DNA of 64,000 nucleotides from Alcanivorax sp. S6407. Lineage in GTDB: Bacteria > Pseudomonadota > Gammaproteobacteria > Pseudomonadales > Alcanivoracaceae. The position numbers and the translations under genes were made by a program. The notes beneath the pieces are model-generated. The model searched no databases. It was not told the origin of the DNA and worked only from the letters and a program-made list of their open reading frames with translations. Below are positions 56,493 to 64,000 of the stretch, piece by piece (the stretch's first letter is position 1; every line of letters starts with the position of its first letter). The stretch spans positions 676,471-740,470 of the forward strand of contig NZ_JALKBH010000001.1 of NCBI RefSeq assembly GCF_023016115.1, read 5' to 3'.

Positions 56493-57443
56493 ATGGAAGC
56501 CCGCAACGTGCCCCTCAGCCAAGCCAACAAAGCCGATGCCCTGCTGCTGCTGGTCACCCTGCTGGCTGCCATCAGCTGGATGTTCTCCCGGGAAGCCGTG
56601 CTGGCCATGCCACCACTCCTTTTCATGTCCCTGCGTTTTCTGCTGGCATCGCTGCTGTTGAGTCTGGTGGCGTTCCCTCAGCTGGCTCGCCTGGATAGAG
56701 CGCAACTGTGGCGTTGCGCCCGCGTCGGGCTGGTGTTCGGTATAGCCATGTGTTTCTGGGTATTGGGTCTGGCATTTGCCACCCACGTAGGGGAAGGGGC
56801 CTTTCTGACGAGCCTTGGCGTGGTACTGGTGCCGGTGATGGGAAGGGTGTTTTTCAAAGAGTCGGTTCCCGCCAGTACCTGGCTGGCGCTGCCGGTGGCG
56901 GTCATTGGCCTGGCCCTGCTCTCACTGGAACGCGGTCTGCATCTGGAAGCAGGCCAGTTACTGTTCATTACCGCCGCCGCCATTTTCGCACTTTATTTCA
57001 ATCTCAATACCCGTGCCGCCAACACGGTGGCCATTCGCCGGGCCAACGGAGAGACGGTAGAGCAGCAACGCATTCCCGCACTGGCCCTGACCACCGTAGT
57101 ACTGGCAGTGGTCGGGCTGGTAACGGGTTCCCTGTCGCTGATCTTCGAGCCCTGGAAAGACGCCCTTGCTGGCATGACTGGCACCCTGGCCATGTGGATT
57201 GTACTCAGTGCCACCGTGGGCACGGCCATGCGCTTTCTGGTGCAGACCTACGCCCAGAGCCTGTCGTTACAAAGTCACGGAGTAGTGATTATGGTGCTGG
57301 AACCCATGTGGACCGCGCTGATGGCCGCCTTCTGGTTTGCTGAGAGTATGTCTCTGCTACAGGGCCTGGGTTGCTCTCTGATCTTCCTTTCCCTGCTGGT
57401 CAATCGCTGGCGTGCGGTCCGCAAACTGGTCCGTCTCGGATAA
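56493..57443 (+). CDS. DMT-superfamily (EamA) transporter
   Basis: The protein has ten predicted membrane helices in two EamA repeats (about 10-140 and 170-305) and 316 residues from ATG at 56493. LEPMWTALMAAFWFAESMSL is the typical end motif of the second repeat. Such carriers export metabolites or amino acids; the substrate is unknown. It is divergent from mtfA. An upstream ATG at 56421 would add 24 residues without membrane character. Confidence 0.88.
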   Translation: MEARNVPLSQANKADALLLLVTLLAAISWMFSREAVLAMPPLLFMSLRFLLASLLLSLVAFPQLARLDRAQLWRCARVGLVFGIAMCFWVLGLAFATHVGEGAFLTSLGVVLVPVMGRVFFKESVPASTWLALPVAVIGLALLSLERGLHLEAGQLLFITAAAIFALYFNLNTRAANTVAIRRANGETVEQQRIPALALTTVVLAVVGLVTGSLSLIFEPWKDALAGMTGTLAMWIVLSATVGTAMRFLVQTYAQSLSLQSHGVVIMVLEPMWTALMAAFWFAESMSLLQGLGCSLIFLSLLVNRWRAVRKLVRLG

Positions 57444-57559
57444 CGGCAGTAGGCGACGGATAAGCCGATATCACCAGCTCTTCAGGCCAGCTACCGATAT
57501 TGGTGCCAGTCTGATCACAATCGCTCCCCCACCCAGGTACCAATATTCCATCAAGTGTA

Positions 57560-57576
57560 CAAATTGGGGCAATTTG
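57560..57576. promoter_or_regulatory. 17-bp palindrome upstream of the TPR gene, putative operator
   Basis: CAAATTGGGGCAATTTG is a perfect 7-3-7 inverted repeat located 78 bases before the ATG. Such symmetry is typical of dimeric repressor sites. The region is A/T-rich relative to its neighbours. Confidence 0.5.
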
Positions 57577-57653
57577 TGTGATCCAATTCCTGTTATGCTG
57601 AATTGGCAAGTGCACCATCCATGCATCAAAACCAACAACAATAAATGTGAGTC

Positions 57654-58862
57654 ATGGACGCAAACAGACAGCCCATCAAGGCCCTGCTCACGGCTGTGCT
57701 ACTCGCTACAGCCGCATTCAGCCACGGGTCTACATGCCAGGAAGGCAGCCAGCCGGCACTCACACTCGCCTCTCTGGAAAATGCCGACCGTACCCTGGTC
57801 AGCCTGCTTGATGAACCCGCCGCCGAACAGCAGGCGCCCACCCTGGTGGAGTACAACACGGCTACCGGGAGCATCAACAAGCCCATCCTTGGCAACTATG
57901 CGCGGCTTCGCCTGGCAGCTCTGGCACTACGCGATGGCGATACCACCTTTGCCCGTGAACAGCTCTCCCGCATCGAGCAGAACAGCCCCGCAGCCGTAGA
58001 TGCCGCCCTGCTACTGGCCGAAAGTTATCGCCAGGATGGCGACCGGGAACGGGCCAGAGCCTGGTTCCTGCGCATCGCCGCGCGCTTTCCCGGGAATCCC
58101 CGCGCAGTCTCCGGGCTGGTACTGGCAGGAGACGACTGGCGCAGACAGGGTGCAGTGGAGCAGGCGCTTCCGGTCTACAAGCTGGCCCTGAACAAGGCCG
58201 CAGAGAACATGAAAGCGCTGGAGGAACTGGAAAATCAGCCAGACCGTTTGTACCGTGCCCTGACCAACAGCGTGGCAGGCAACAGCACCACGGTGATGGA
58301 CCAGGTTGTGCTCGCGTTGGTTCGCGACAGTGAAAGCCAGGTACTGAATGCAACCCGCCAGCTGATCTCCGCCAGACACCAGCAGCGGTGCCTTGAAAGC
58401 CGTGAAAGCACCCTCGATAGTGCCATTGAGCATGCATCGGCTCGGGATCTCTCCAATGGAGCCTTCCGCAAGGCGGCGGAGCTGGAGAGAAAGGCCACCG
58501 AGCAGGAAATCACCGATCTGGAAAGGGTTCTCGCCAACGCGCCGAAGATGATCGAGTTGCAGCAGCGGCTGGATGACGCTCGCGATCGCCTTGCCCGACT
58601 TGAGCAGCGCCTCGATTCTCTGGGTTCTACTGCACTGCCGCCGGAACTGGTGCAACAGAAACAGCAAATGGAAGCCGACAAGGCAAAACTGGGGCAGGCC
58701 ATAGCGGCAGCCAGAGAGCAGGTCCGAGCAGCGCTGAAAGAGGAAGTGCCAGAACTTAAAAGGTACTACCGCAACCTGGCCGGGGAGGCGCAACTGGGCA
58801 TTGCCCAGTTGCTGCAAAACAGTGGAAATCGTTCGCCATCATCCCTTGTGGGATACAAGTAG
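57654..58862 (+). CDS. Secreted TPR and coiled-coil protein of unknown function
   Basis: The 402-residue protein has a signal peptide (about 1-26, LLTAVLLATAAFSHGSTC). TPR-like helices follow (about 55-190; NYARLRLAALALRDGDTTFA, AALLLAESYRQDGDRERARA), then a Cys in HQQRCLESRESTLDSAIEHA and a charged coiled coil (about 270-370; RLDDARDRLARLEQRLDSLG). No family was recognised. A periplasmic scaffolding role is a guess. Its last 24 bases overlap the convergent ACBP gene. Confidence 0.75.
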   Translation: MDANRQPIKALLTAVLLATAAFSHGSTCQEGSQPALTLASLENADRTLVSLLDEPAAEQQAPTLVEYNTATGSINKPILGNYARLRLAALALRDGDTTFAREQLSRIEQNSPAAVDAALLLAESYRQDGDRERARAWFLRIAARFPGNPRAVSGLVLAGDDWRRQGAVEQALPVYKLALNKAAENMKALEELENQPDRLYRALTNSVAGNSTTVMDQVVLALVRDSESQVLNATRQLISARHQQRCLESRESTLDSAIEHASARDLSNGAFRKAAELERKATEQEITDLERVLANAPKMIELQQRLDDARDRLARLEQRLDSLGSTALPPELVQQKQQMEADKAKLGQAIAAAREQVRAALKEEVPELKRYYRNLAGEAQLGIAQLLQNSGNRSPSSLVGYK

Positions 58863-59105
58863 GGCATCCACTTTCTCGATGTATTTCTGCTTGGCAGCAT
58901 CCGCATCCAGCCCCTTCAGCTTGGCCCAGGCGTCGTACTTGGCGCGCTTGACCACATCCAGCATGCCCGGGCGCTTGCCGCTGACATCCCCTTCACTACC
59001 CTGCTTGAAGTGGGCATAGAGAAACAGCAGATCATCGTTAGAAGGCTTGCGGTCCAGGGTCTGAACGTCCTTCTGGGCTTGTTCAAAGCGAGCGATATCA
59101 GTCAT
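58839..59105 (-). CDS. Acyl-CoA-binding protein
   Basis: The 88-residue four-helix ACBP binds medium and long acyl-CoA in the cytoplasm. KPSNDDLLFLYAHFKQGSEG, DVSGKRPGMLDVVKRAKYDA and WAKLKGLDADAAKQKYIE align with the eukaryotic family, with the conserved Tyr and Lys residues that contact the CoA. ACBP is common in eukaryotes and patchy in bacteria. Its 3' end overlaps the TPR gene by 24 bases on the other strand. Confidence 0.93.
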   Translation of the reverse strand: MTDIARFEQAQKDVQTLDRKPSNDDLLFLYAHFKQGSEGDVSGKRPGMLDVVKRAKYDAWAKLKGLDADAAKQKYIEKVDALLVSHKG

Positions 59106-59239
59106 GTTTATTCCTGTTATGGGTTCAAAAATCGACCAGGCAGCTCCCTGCCCTGCTGCAGGAAATAGTGCTCGGAGTAAGGCCCATAATCAACTCACAG
59201 AAACGGTCTCTGTACATTTGGCACACATGACGGAAAGTA

Positions 59240-59869
59240 TCAGCGTGACAGATTCTTGAACGGCCCGGACAACAGTGCCGGATGACGCGGAACAATATCA
59301 GCCAGCATCACGACCATCCTGTTCAGGTCCGCTTCCATATCCCCTGTGGGTATCAGACTTCCCACTACCCGTACCTGGCGACGCTGATAGCAGAATCCCA
59401 GCACCACAATGGGAATGCTCTGGGCTTCGGCAATACGGTAGAAGCCTGTCTTCCATCGCTGCGCAGCCTTTCTGGTACCTTCCGGCGCGATTCCCAGCCA
59501 GCAAGGCGCTTTCTGCATGGCGTGGGCGGTCTGCTCTACCAGGTCACTGGCATCATCACGGTTCACAGGGATACCACCAAGCCAGTACATCAGTTTGCCC
59601 ATGCGTCCCTCAAAAAGGGTGTGCTTGGCCATAAAGCGCACATTCACACGCAACGCCTGAATCGCACTGACCCCCACCAGGCCGTCCAGGTTGGAGGTAT
59701 GTGGCGCCACAGCCAGAACGGCACGGGGAACATCGGGCAATTCACCCACGATGCGCCAGCCCATCAGTTTCAGTATCAACCGCCCAAGCGCGGCTAACAG
59801 CCAGTGGCCGCGTCGCGGCACCAATGGCCCCGGGGTAGATGGAGTGATCGCAGGTAAGGCCGGCTTCAT
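59240..59869 (-). CDS. 1-acyl-sn-glycerol-3-phosphate acyltransferase-like protein
   Basis: This 209-residue PlsC-family protein has the HX4D motif in VAPHTSNLDGLVGVSA, a substrate motif in GGIPVNRDDASDLVEQ, and GIAPEGTRKAAQRWKTGF. It lacks long N-terminal membrane helices and is shorter than typical PlsC (about 245). It overlaps the thioesterase gene by four bases, so both probably act on acyl-CoA. The acceptor is unknown. Confidence 0.88.
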   Translation of the reverse strand: MKPALPAITPSTPGPLVPRRGHWLLAALGRLILKLMGWRIVGELPDVPRAVLAVAPHTSNLDGLVGVSAIQALRVNVRFMAKHTLFEGRMGKLMYWLGGIPVNRDDASDLVEQTAHAMQKAPCWLGIAPEGTRKAAQRWKTGFYRIAEAQSIPIVVLGFCYQRRQVRVVGSLIPTGDMEADLNRMVVMLADIVPRHPALLSGPFKNLSR

Positions 59870-60651
59870 GCAAACACCGTAAAGGTTTGCCGGCTCAGCG
59901 CCATCGGCTTGCCTTGCGCATCCCAGATGCAGGCACGGCTCTGGCCATAACCTTCACTGCACTGGTCAGTCTCAACCTGATAGCGCCACAGGGTATCTGC
60001 AGGACGGGTTGCCGGGTCATCCAGTAGATCCATGGTCCAGGTCAACGAACTGGCCGGTGCCGGTGTACGCAACATCGACAACACGGATGGTGGCCAGGTA
60101 TCCACCAGAGCGATCAACGCAGCTGTGGTCATAGTCTGTGGAGGTTCGCAAAACCCCATATAGCCACAAAAACTGGCGTCATCACTACCACTGTATGGCG
60201 GCTGTCCCTGGCCGTAGCGCATATCAAAGTGATTGAGAAAGTCGGGGGTTACGCCCTTGATATTGGGGAACCTCAGACTCTCTTCAGGCGTCTTCATCTT
60301 AGGCAATGTGGGCGCCGCCACACATACAGACGAGTCCCTGGCGGCACCAAGACTGACCAGCATGGCAGCCACGACCTGATCTTCCTGACGGGCAGTGACC
60401 ATAGCCTGCATCACCGATTTCCCTTCACGGAACACTTCAGAGGACAACACCACCGGCCCGGCGACCGCAGGGGCCACGAACGACAGTGAAAAGCTGCGTA
60501 ACGGACGTCCACAAGCCACACTCTTTTCCAGGTGATCAAACAAGACGGCACCGACAAGGCCACCAAACAGAGCCCGTCCCTGCCCCCAGCCCTCCGGCAA
60601 AATGCCATGCCCCTTGCCATCAATGGAGGCCAATACTTCATCAAACGTCAT
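59866..60651 (-). CDS. Acyl-CoA thioesterase, double-hotdog (TesB-like)
   Basis: From ATG at 60651 the protein has 261 residues in two hotdog repeats. GWGQGRALFGGLVGAVLFDH and LRSFSLSFVAPAVAGPVVLS form the first, and FCGYMGFCEPPQTMTTAALI with LTWTMDLLDDP the second; this is the thioesterase-like superfamily of TesB type. It probably hydrolyses acyl-CoA. An upstream ATG at 60735 is possible but its extra 28 residues look unlike the family. Confidence 0.85.
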   Translation of the reverse strand: MTFDEVLASIDGKGHGILPEGWGQGRALFGGLVGAVLFDHLEKSVACGRPLRSFSLSFVAPAVAGPVVLSSEVFREGKSVMQAMVTARQEDQVVAAMLVSLGAARDSSVCVAAPTLPKMKTPEESLRFPNIKGVTPDFLNHFDMRYGQGQPPYSGSDDASFCGYMGFCEPPQTMTTAALIALVDTWPPSVLSMLRTPAPASSLTWTMDLLDDPATRPADTLWRYQVETDQCSEGYGQSRACIWDAQGKPMALSRQTFTVFA

Positions 60652-60835
60652 AACTCGGTCCCACAATCTGCGTGAACGCAGTAAACCATCCCCCGCCAGC
60701 GGCTTGAAGGCACAATCAGGACAAATCCGTGGCAATCTGTGCCGCCTTGCGGCGGTGGCGATTTTGCCATGCGAAACAGGCCGCTTAACGGTAGCATAGG
60801 CGCCTATTTTTCCGTTTCACCAGTTGGAGAACTCA

Positions 60836-62881
60836 ATGTCCTGGTTGAAATCCCGTCGCTTGCAGTACCTTTTGGCTGTTACCGCCCTGTTTTTCGGGTT
60901 AATGGTCATACTGCGCGCGCTGTTTTATTTCGGCTTTTCTGAAGTCCCGACGACTCCCGGCATCGACCAGAGCGCAGTTATCGATGCGCTCGGCGTCGGC
61001 CTGCGCTTTGATCTGCGCCTTGCACTCTTGATGATGCTGCCACTGGCAGCGCTGGCCTACCTGCCTTTTTTCAATCTGATCAATAGCGCACTGATGCGTT
61101 TTCTTGCGCATGCCTACCTGATTGTTTCCCTGACACTCATGGGGCTTACCTATATTTTCGATTTCGGACACTACGCCTATCTCGGTGAGCGCCTGAATGT
61201 AACCGCCCTGCGCTTTTTGCAGGACACCCGCGACTCTACCTTGATGGTATGGCAAAGCTACCCGGTAATCTGGATCGTAATTGGCCTGACGGTCAGTGTA
61301 GCCAGCAGCTACTGGCTTGCCCGTGTCGCTGAGCGCAAGCTGCTGCAACGCGCACCTGCCGGTATTTCCGGGCTTCAGGCAAGCGCAGGGTTTCTGGTCT
61401 GCTTTGCCCTGTTCTTCTTCGCCATCATGGGCCGCGTCGCCAACATCAACATCCTCAATCCCATTCCCCTACGCTGGAGTGAAGCTTTCGTTTCCGGCGA
61501 CCGCGCCATCGGCGCACTGGGGCTCAATCCAGTGCTTTATTTCCGTGACTCCCTGCTGATCCCTGTGTCGCCCTATGACAAGGAGCAGGTCGCCGAATAC
61601 TACCCTCTCATGGCAAACCATCTTGCCATACCAGAAGACTTGCAACAGGACCTGAACTTCGAGCGCATGGTGCATGTGCAGAGGCATAAGCTCGACTATG
61701 AACGGCCACCCAATGTGATCTTCGTGATGCTGGAATCCCTCGGCGCCAGCCGGGTAAGCAGCTATGGCCTTCCCTTCGAAAGCACCCCGCATCTGGACCG
61801 ATTGGGTCGAGAAGGCTGGTTATTCAAGAATTTCTATGTACCAGTTACCGGTACCGCCAAAACCATCTGGGCCACCTTCACCGGGATCCCTGATGTGGCC
61901 CCCACGGAAAGTGCCAGCCGTAATCCACTGACCAGTCATCAGCGCATGCTGGTGAATGAATTCAAGGGTTACCGGAAGTTCTATTTCATTGGCGGCAACG
62001 CAGGCTGGGCTAACCTGGACGGACTGGTACAGCAAAGTATTGATGGTCTCGAATTGCATGAGGAAGGCGACTGGCAGTCCCGAAATGTGGACGTCTGGGG
62101 TATTTCCGATCTCGACCTGTTCCGAGAGAGCAATGACAAGCTGAATGCCCTGCCAGATGATCAGCCCTTCTTTGCCTTTATCCAGACCGCAGGCAACCAT
62201 CGGCCGTTCACCATTCCCGAAAACAATGGTGACTTCCAGGCCCGTACCGATTTGAGCGACGAAGAACTGGCCGGCCACGGCTTCCGCAGTGCCGCCCAGT
62301 TCAATGCCGTCCGCCTGCTGGATTACAACGTGGGCGAATTCATGAAAATGGCAGAGCAAAGTGCTTATTACGACAACACAATTTTCGTGTTCTTCGGTGA
62401 CCACAATAACCGTATTACCACCCTGCCCCATATGCCCCCCGCCATGGAGCAACTCGGCCTGGAGAGTAATCACGTCCCCCACATCATCTATGCCCCTCGC
62501 TACCTGAAACCACGGGTCATTGAAGAAGCGGTAGGTCTTGTGGATGTGATGCCTACGGTGGCTGGCCTGGTTGGTCTCAACTACCGCAACACCACACTGG
62601 GCCGGGATTTCCAGATTCCAGCCCCTGAAGGCGACAGAGCCAATTTTGTCGTCCTGCTGGAAGGCCCCCACCCGGTCTATGGCATGGTCACCAGGGACTT
62701 CTTCGTGCGCATGAACGATGACGGCAGCAACGCTACCCTGCACGACATGCATAGTGATACGCCCAAGCAGGACGTGTCAGCGGAGCATCCAGAAGTTTTC
62801 AAGAAACTTTTCGATCTGGCTCGTGGCGAGTATGAAACGGCACGCTACATGATGTATGACAACGTGGACGACAATCCGTAA
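60836..62881 (+). CDS. LTA synthase-family (sulfatase-fold) membrane phosphotransferase
   Basis: The 681-residue protein has five N-terminal membrane helices (about 10-215) and a large periplasmic alkaline phosphatase/sulfatase domain. NVIFVMLESLGASRVSSYGL gives the metal-binding Glu, and VPVTGTAKTIWATFTGIPD holds the nucleophile Thr. DNTIFVFFGDHNNRITT and HVPHIIYAPRYLKP hold the remaining metal ligands. Gram-negative members add phosphoglycerol or phosphoethanolamine to envelope glycans; the acceptor here is unknown. GGAG precedes the ATG by six bases. Confidence 0.9.
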   Translation: MSWLKSRRLQYLLAVTALFFGLMVILRALFYFGFSEVPTTPGIDQSAVIDALGVGLRFDLRLALLMMLPLAALAYLPFFNLINSALMRFLAHAYLIVSLTLMGLTYIFDFGHYAYLGERLNVTALRFLQDTRDSTLMVWQSYPVIWIVIGLTVSVASSYWLARVAERKLLQRAPAGISGLQASAGFLVCFALFFFAIMGRVANINILNPIPLRWSEAFVSGDRAIGALGLNPVLYFRDSLLIPVSPYDKEQVAEYYPLMANHLAIPEDLQQDLNFERMVHVQRHKLDYERPPNVIFVMLESLGASRVSSYGLPFESTPHLDRLGREGWLFKNFYVPVTGTAKTIWATFTGIPDVAPTESASRNPLTSHQRMLVNEFKGYRKFYFIGGNAGWANLDGLVQQSIDGLELHEEGDWQSRNVDVWGISDLDLFRESNDKLNALPDDQPFFAFIQTAGNHRPFTIPENNGDFQARTDLSDEELAGHGFRSAAQFNAVRLLDYNVGEFMKMAEQSAYYDNTIFVFFGDHNNRITTLPHMPPAMEQLGLESNHVPHIIYAPRYLKPRVIEEAVGLVDVMPTVAGLVGLNYRNTTLGRDFQIPAPEGDRANFVVLLEGPHPVYGMVTRDFFVRMNDDGSNATLHDMHSDTPKQDVSAEHPEVFKKLFDLARGEYETARYMMYDNVDDNP

Positions 62882-62945
62882 CCATTAACCATTCCGGACA
62901 AAACATACCCTGCCTTGTGGCATGGGGCGGATGCAGCAACCATAA

Positions 62946-62979
62946 ACGGAAATACCCTTGGGTATTTCCGTTTTTTTTG
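62946..62979 (+). terminator. Terminator after the LTA synthase-like gene
   Basis: ACGGAAATACCC and GGGTATTTCCGT pair around TT, followed by eight T residues. Confidence 0.93.
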
Positions 62980-63151
62980 CCTGGCTCAAGACACCGCTTA
63001 AGCTGATTCGATCGCTGGGAGAGGAGATCCGTAATCCGGAGTTACCATAACGGCGGCATCGTCATGCGAGCATGAACTCCTACTGGTACAGGCATGAGCT
63101 TGAGAATAAGGGAGGCTGTGATCAGTACACCTGCGCCAGCTTATCCCCGCC

Positions 63152-63178
63152 GTAGGAGCCAGCCTGCTGGCGATCCTT
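63152..63178 (+). repeat. REP-like hairpin
   Basis: GTAGGAGCCAGCCTGCTGGC followed by GATCC; the stem CCAGC/GCTGG is the variable part. It shares GTAGGAGC and GCGATC with the ends of family 2 elements. Confidence 0.65.
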
Positions 63179-63300
63179 GGTCTTTCGCAGGATCGGTGAG
63201 CACTGGCGCATCAGGAAGGCGCATGCCGTGTTTTCGCAGGTGCTTATGCTTGGATGGTGATGGCCTGGGATAGCTGAAACGCCCTTGCCACCTTGCCGCT

Positions 63301-63325
63301 GTGGGAGCGTGCCTGCACGCGAAGG
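63301..63325 (+). repeat. REP-like hairpin
   Basis: GTGGGAGCGTGCCTGCACGC followed by GAAGG; stem GCGTGC/GCACGC. Same family as the unit at 63152 and the ends of family 2. Confidence 0.65.
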
Positions 63326-63326
63326 T

Positions 63327-63381
63327 TTTTGGGTTTTGGGTTTTGGGCGTGTTGCGTGATGCGTGATGCGTCTGGCGTGTC
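63327..63381 (+). repeat. Two successive heptanucleotide arrays
   Basis: TTTTGGG occurs three times without a break (63327-63347). The last G is shared with GCGTGTT, GCGTGAT, GCGTGAT, GCGTCTG and GCGTGTC (63347-63381), again period seven. Confidence 0.8.
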
Positions 63382-63516
63382 ATGACCTACTTAGGTAGCG
63401 AGCGAGCTCGCTATCCCTTCGGGACGCCTGCGGCGCCTCACCCTGGCACCTTCGGTACATCGGGTGTCACATGGCGACTTCGTCGCGAGGTAGGGAGAGG
63501 AGTTCCTCGTGTTCCT

Positions 63517-63570
63517 AAACCAAACAAAAAACCCCCGTCACTTTCGTGGCGGGGGTCTTTTGTTTGGTTT
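63517..63570 (-). terminator. rRNA operon terminator
   Basis: A stem of 25 bp with two mismatches closes on a TTTC/GAAA loop; its core pairs AACCCCCG with CGGGGGTC. On the minus strand a T-run follows the GC core. It lies four bases after the end of 5S rRNA. Confidence 0.92.
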
Positions 63571-63574
63571 AAGA

Positions 63575-63692
63575 GCCTGACGATGACCTACTCTCACATG
63601 GGGAAGCCCCACACTACCATCGGCGATGTGTCGTTTCACTTCTGAGTTCGGCATGGGATCAGGTGGTTCCAACACTCTATTGTCGTCAGGCA
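63575..63692 (-). rRNA. rrf: 5S ribosomal RNA
   Basis: On the minus strand the gene begins TGCCTGACGACAATAGAG and continues with ACCACCTGATCCCATGCCGA and ACTCAGAAGTGAAACG, the universally conserved loops of 5S, then GTAGTGTGGGG and GAGAGTAGGTCATCGTCAGG. Ends are set by pairing TGCCTGACGA with TCGTCAGGC and may be off by one or two bases. Confidence 0.96.
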
Positions 63693-63882
63693 AACTGGTT
63701 TGGTTTTCCTGAACTCTCTCAGGAGGACCAAATAAGTTGCCTTACCGGTCGACTACTTGACTGACCGGCAAAGCCAAATTGGGAATAAGAAGTTTGCTAT
63801 TCATTGTTAGCAAGCTGACTTCTGACACACTGTCTTTACGCTGTCCTGACTCGATGGAGTCACGGGACTGCTTTGGTGTTAT

Positions 63883-64000
63883 ATAGTCAAGCCTCACGGG
63901 CAATTAGTACTGGTTAGCTTCACGCCTTACAACGCTTCCACACCCAGCCTATCAACGTTGTGGTCTTCAACGGCCCTTCAGGGGAATCAAGTTCCCAGGG
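63883..64000 (-). rRNA. rrl: 23S ribosomal RNA, 3' end (partial)
   Basis: On the minus strand the last bases read TACTAATTGCCCGTGAGGC and TTGACTAT, which correspond to the 3' end of 23S rRNA (E. coli TACTAATGAACCGTGAGGC). The rest of the gene lies beyond the right edge. The 190-base spacer to 5S contains no tRNA. Confidence 0.94.

Larger units (their letters stand above)
62882..63574. other. Gene-free region between the LTA-like gene and 5S rRNA, with repeats
   Basis: About 690 bases hold no supported gene. In order they show the LTA-like terminator, a REP-like unit at 63152-63178, a second at 63301-63325, TTTTGGG three times at 63327-63347, GCGTG heptads at 63347-63381, a row of small hairpins with TTCG loops at about 63396-63495, and the rRNA terminator. 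Confidence 0.65.

Noticed and set aside
63692..63883. tRNA gene between 5S and 23S
   Set aside because: No cloverleaf, TTCGA T-arm or anticodon arm could be fitted in the spacer on either strand.

Overview
The window is about 64 kb of chromosome from a gammaproteobacterium with a lipid- and hydrocarbon-oriented gene set. The genus is inferred: an Alcanivorax-type organism fits best. The grounds are the order rpsB-tsf-pyrH-frr-uppS-cdsA-dxr-rseP-bamA-skp-lpxD-fabZ-lpxA-lpxB-rnhB-dnaE-accA, the 344-residue type of DapD, and the unusual number of acyl-CoA and acyl-lipid genes (fadE, plsB, a PlsC-like acyltransferase, two thioesterases, an acyl-CoA-binding protein, an SCP2 protein and an aldehyde dehydrogenase). 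No phage, transposase, CRISPR array or tRNA gene was seen.

Layout. Positions 1-19107 (minus strand) hold the essential translation, isoprenoid, envelope and lipid A cluster, mostly with 1-8 base overlaps or gaps. Positions 19404-27075 (plus) hold map, glnD, dapC, a YffB/Spx-like gene, dapD and dapE: methionine aminopeptidase, nitrogen signalling and lysine/diaminopimelate synthesis. Positions 27588-30715 carry an aaeXAB-like efflux operon and 30932-32527 an aldehyde dehydrogenase. A 42-residue membrane protein gene at 32657-32785 sits behind an FNR/Anr-type promoter and inside a nested inverted-repeat unit. Then come a DyP peroxidase, plsB, two paralogous outer-membrane barrel genes, and a minus-strand run of helicase-tsaB-thioesterase-uppP-rsmJ with mobA divergent. 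Positions 44019-52604 hold an SCP2 protein, glnK-amtB, cnoX/ybbN, fadE and minCDE. Positions 52908-62881 hold a hybrid sensor kinase with a hairpin leader, a monooxygenase-like gene, mtfA, a DMT exporter, a TPR/coiled-coil secreted protein, an acyl-CoA-binding protein, an acyltransferase-thioesterase pair and an LTA-synthase-like phosphotransferase. The right end is the tail of an rRNA operon read on the minus strand (5S and the 3' end of 23S) with its terminator.

How parts connect. GlnD and its expected target GlnK (with the uridylylation Tyr51) and AmtB are all present, so most of one nitrogen-sensing circuit is here. LpxD, LpxA, LpxB, FabZ, BamA, Skp, RseP, CdsA, UppS and UppP together cover lipid A, barrel assembly, phospholipid and undecaprenyl-phosphate supply. 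FadE, ACBP, SCP2, PlsB, the PlsC-like protein and the thioesterases handle acyl-CoA.

The most unusual content is between genes. Many spacers contain short arrays of degenerate heptanucleotides with different core words (GCRTGNN, GAGTNNC, AACAGTK, TTTTGGG, TCAGGCG), often as facing pairs that fold into hairpins. Two families of 170-190 bp nested inverted repeats bounded by REP-like ends also occur. These, with the FNR-box small protein cassette, are the main things worth a second look.
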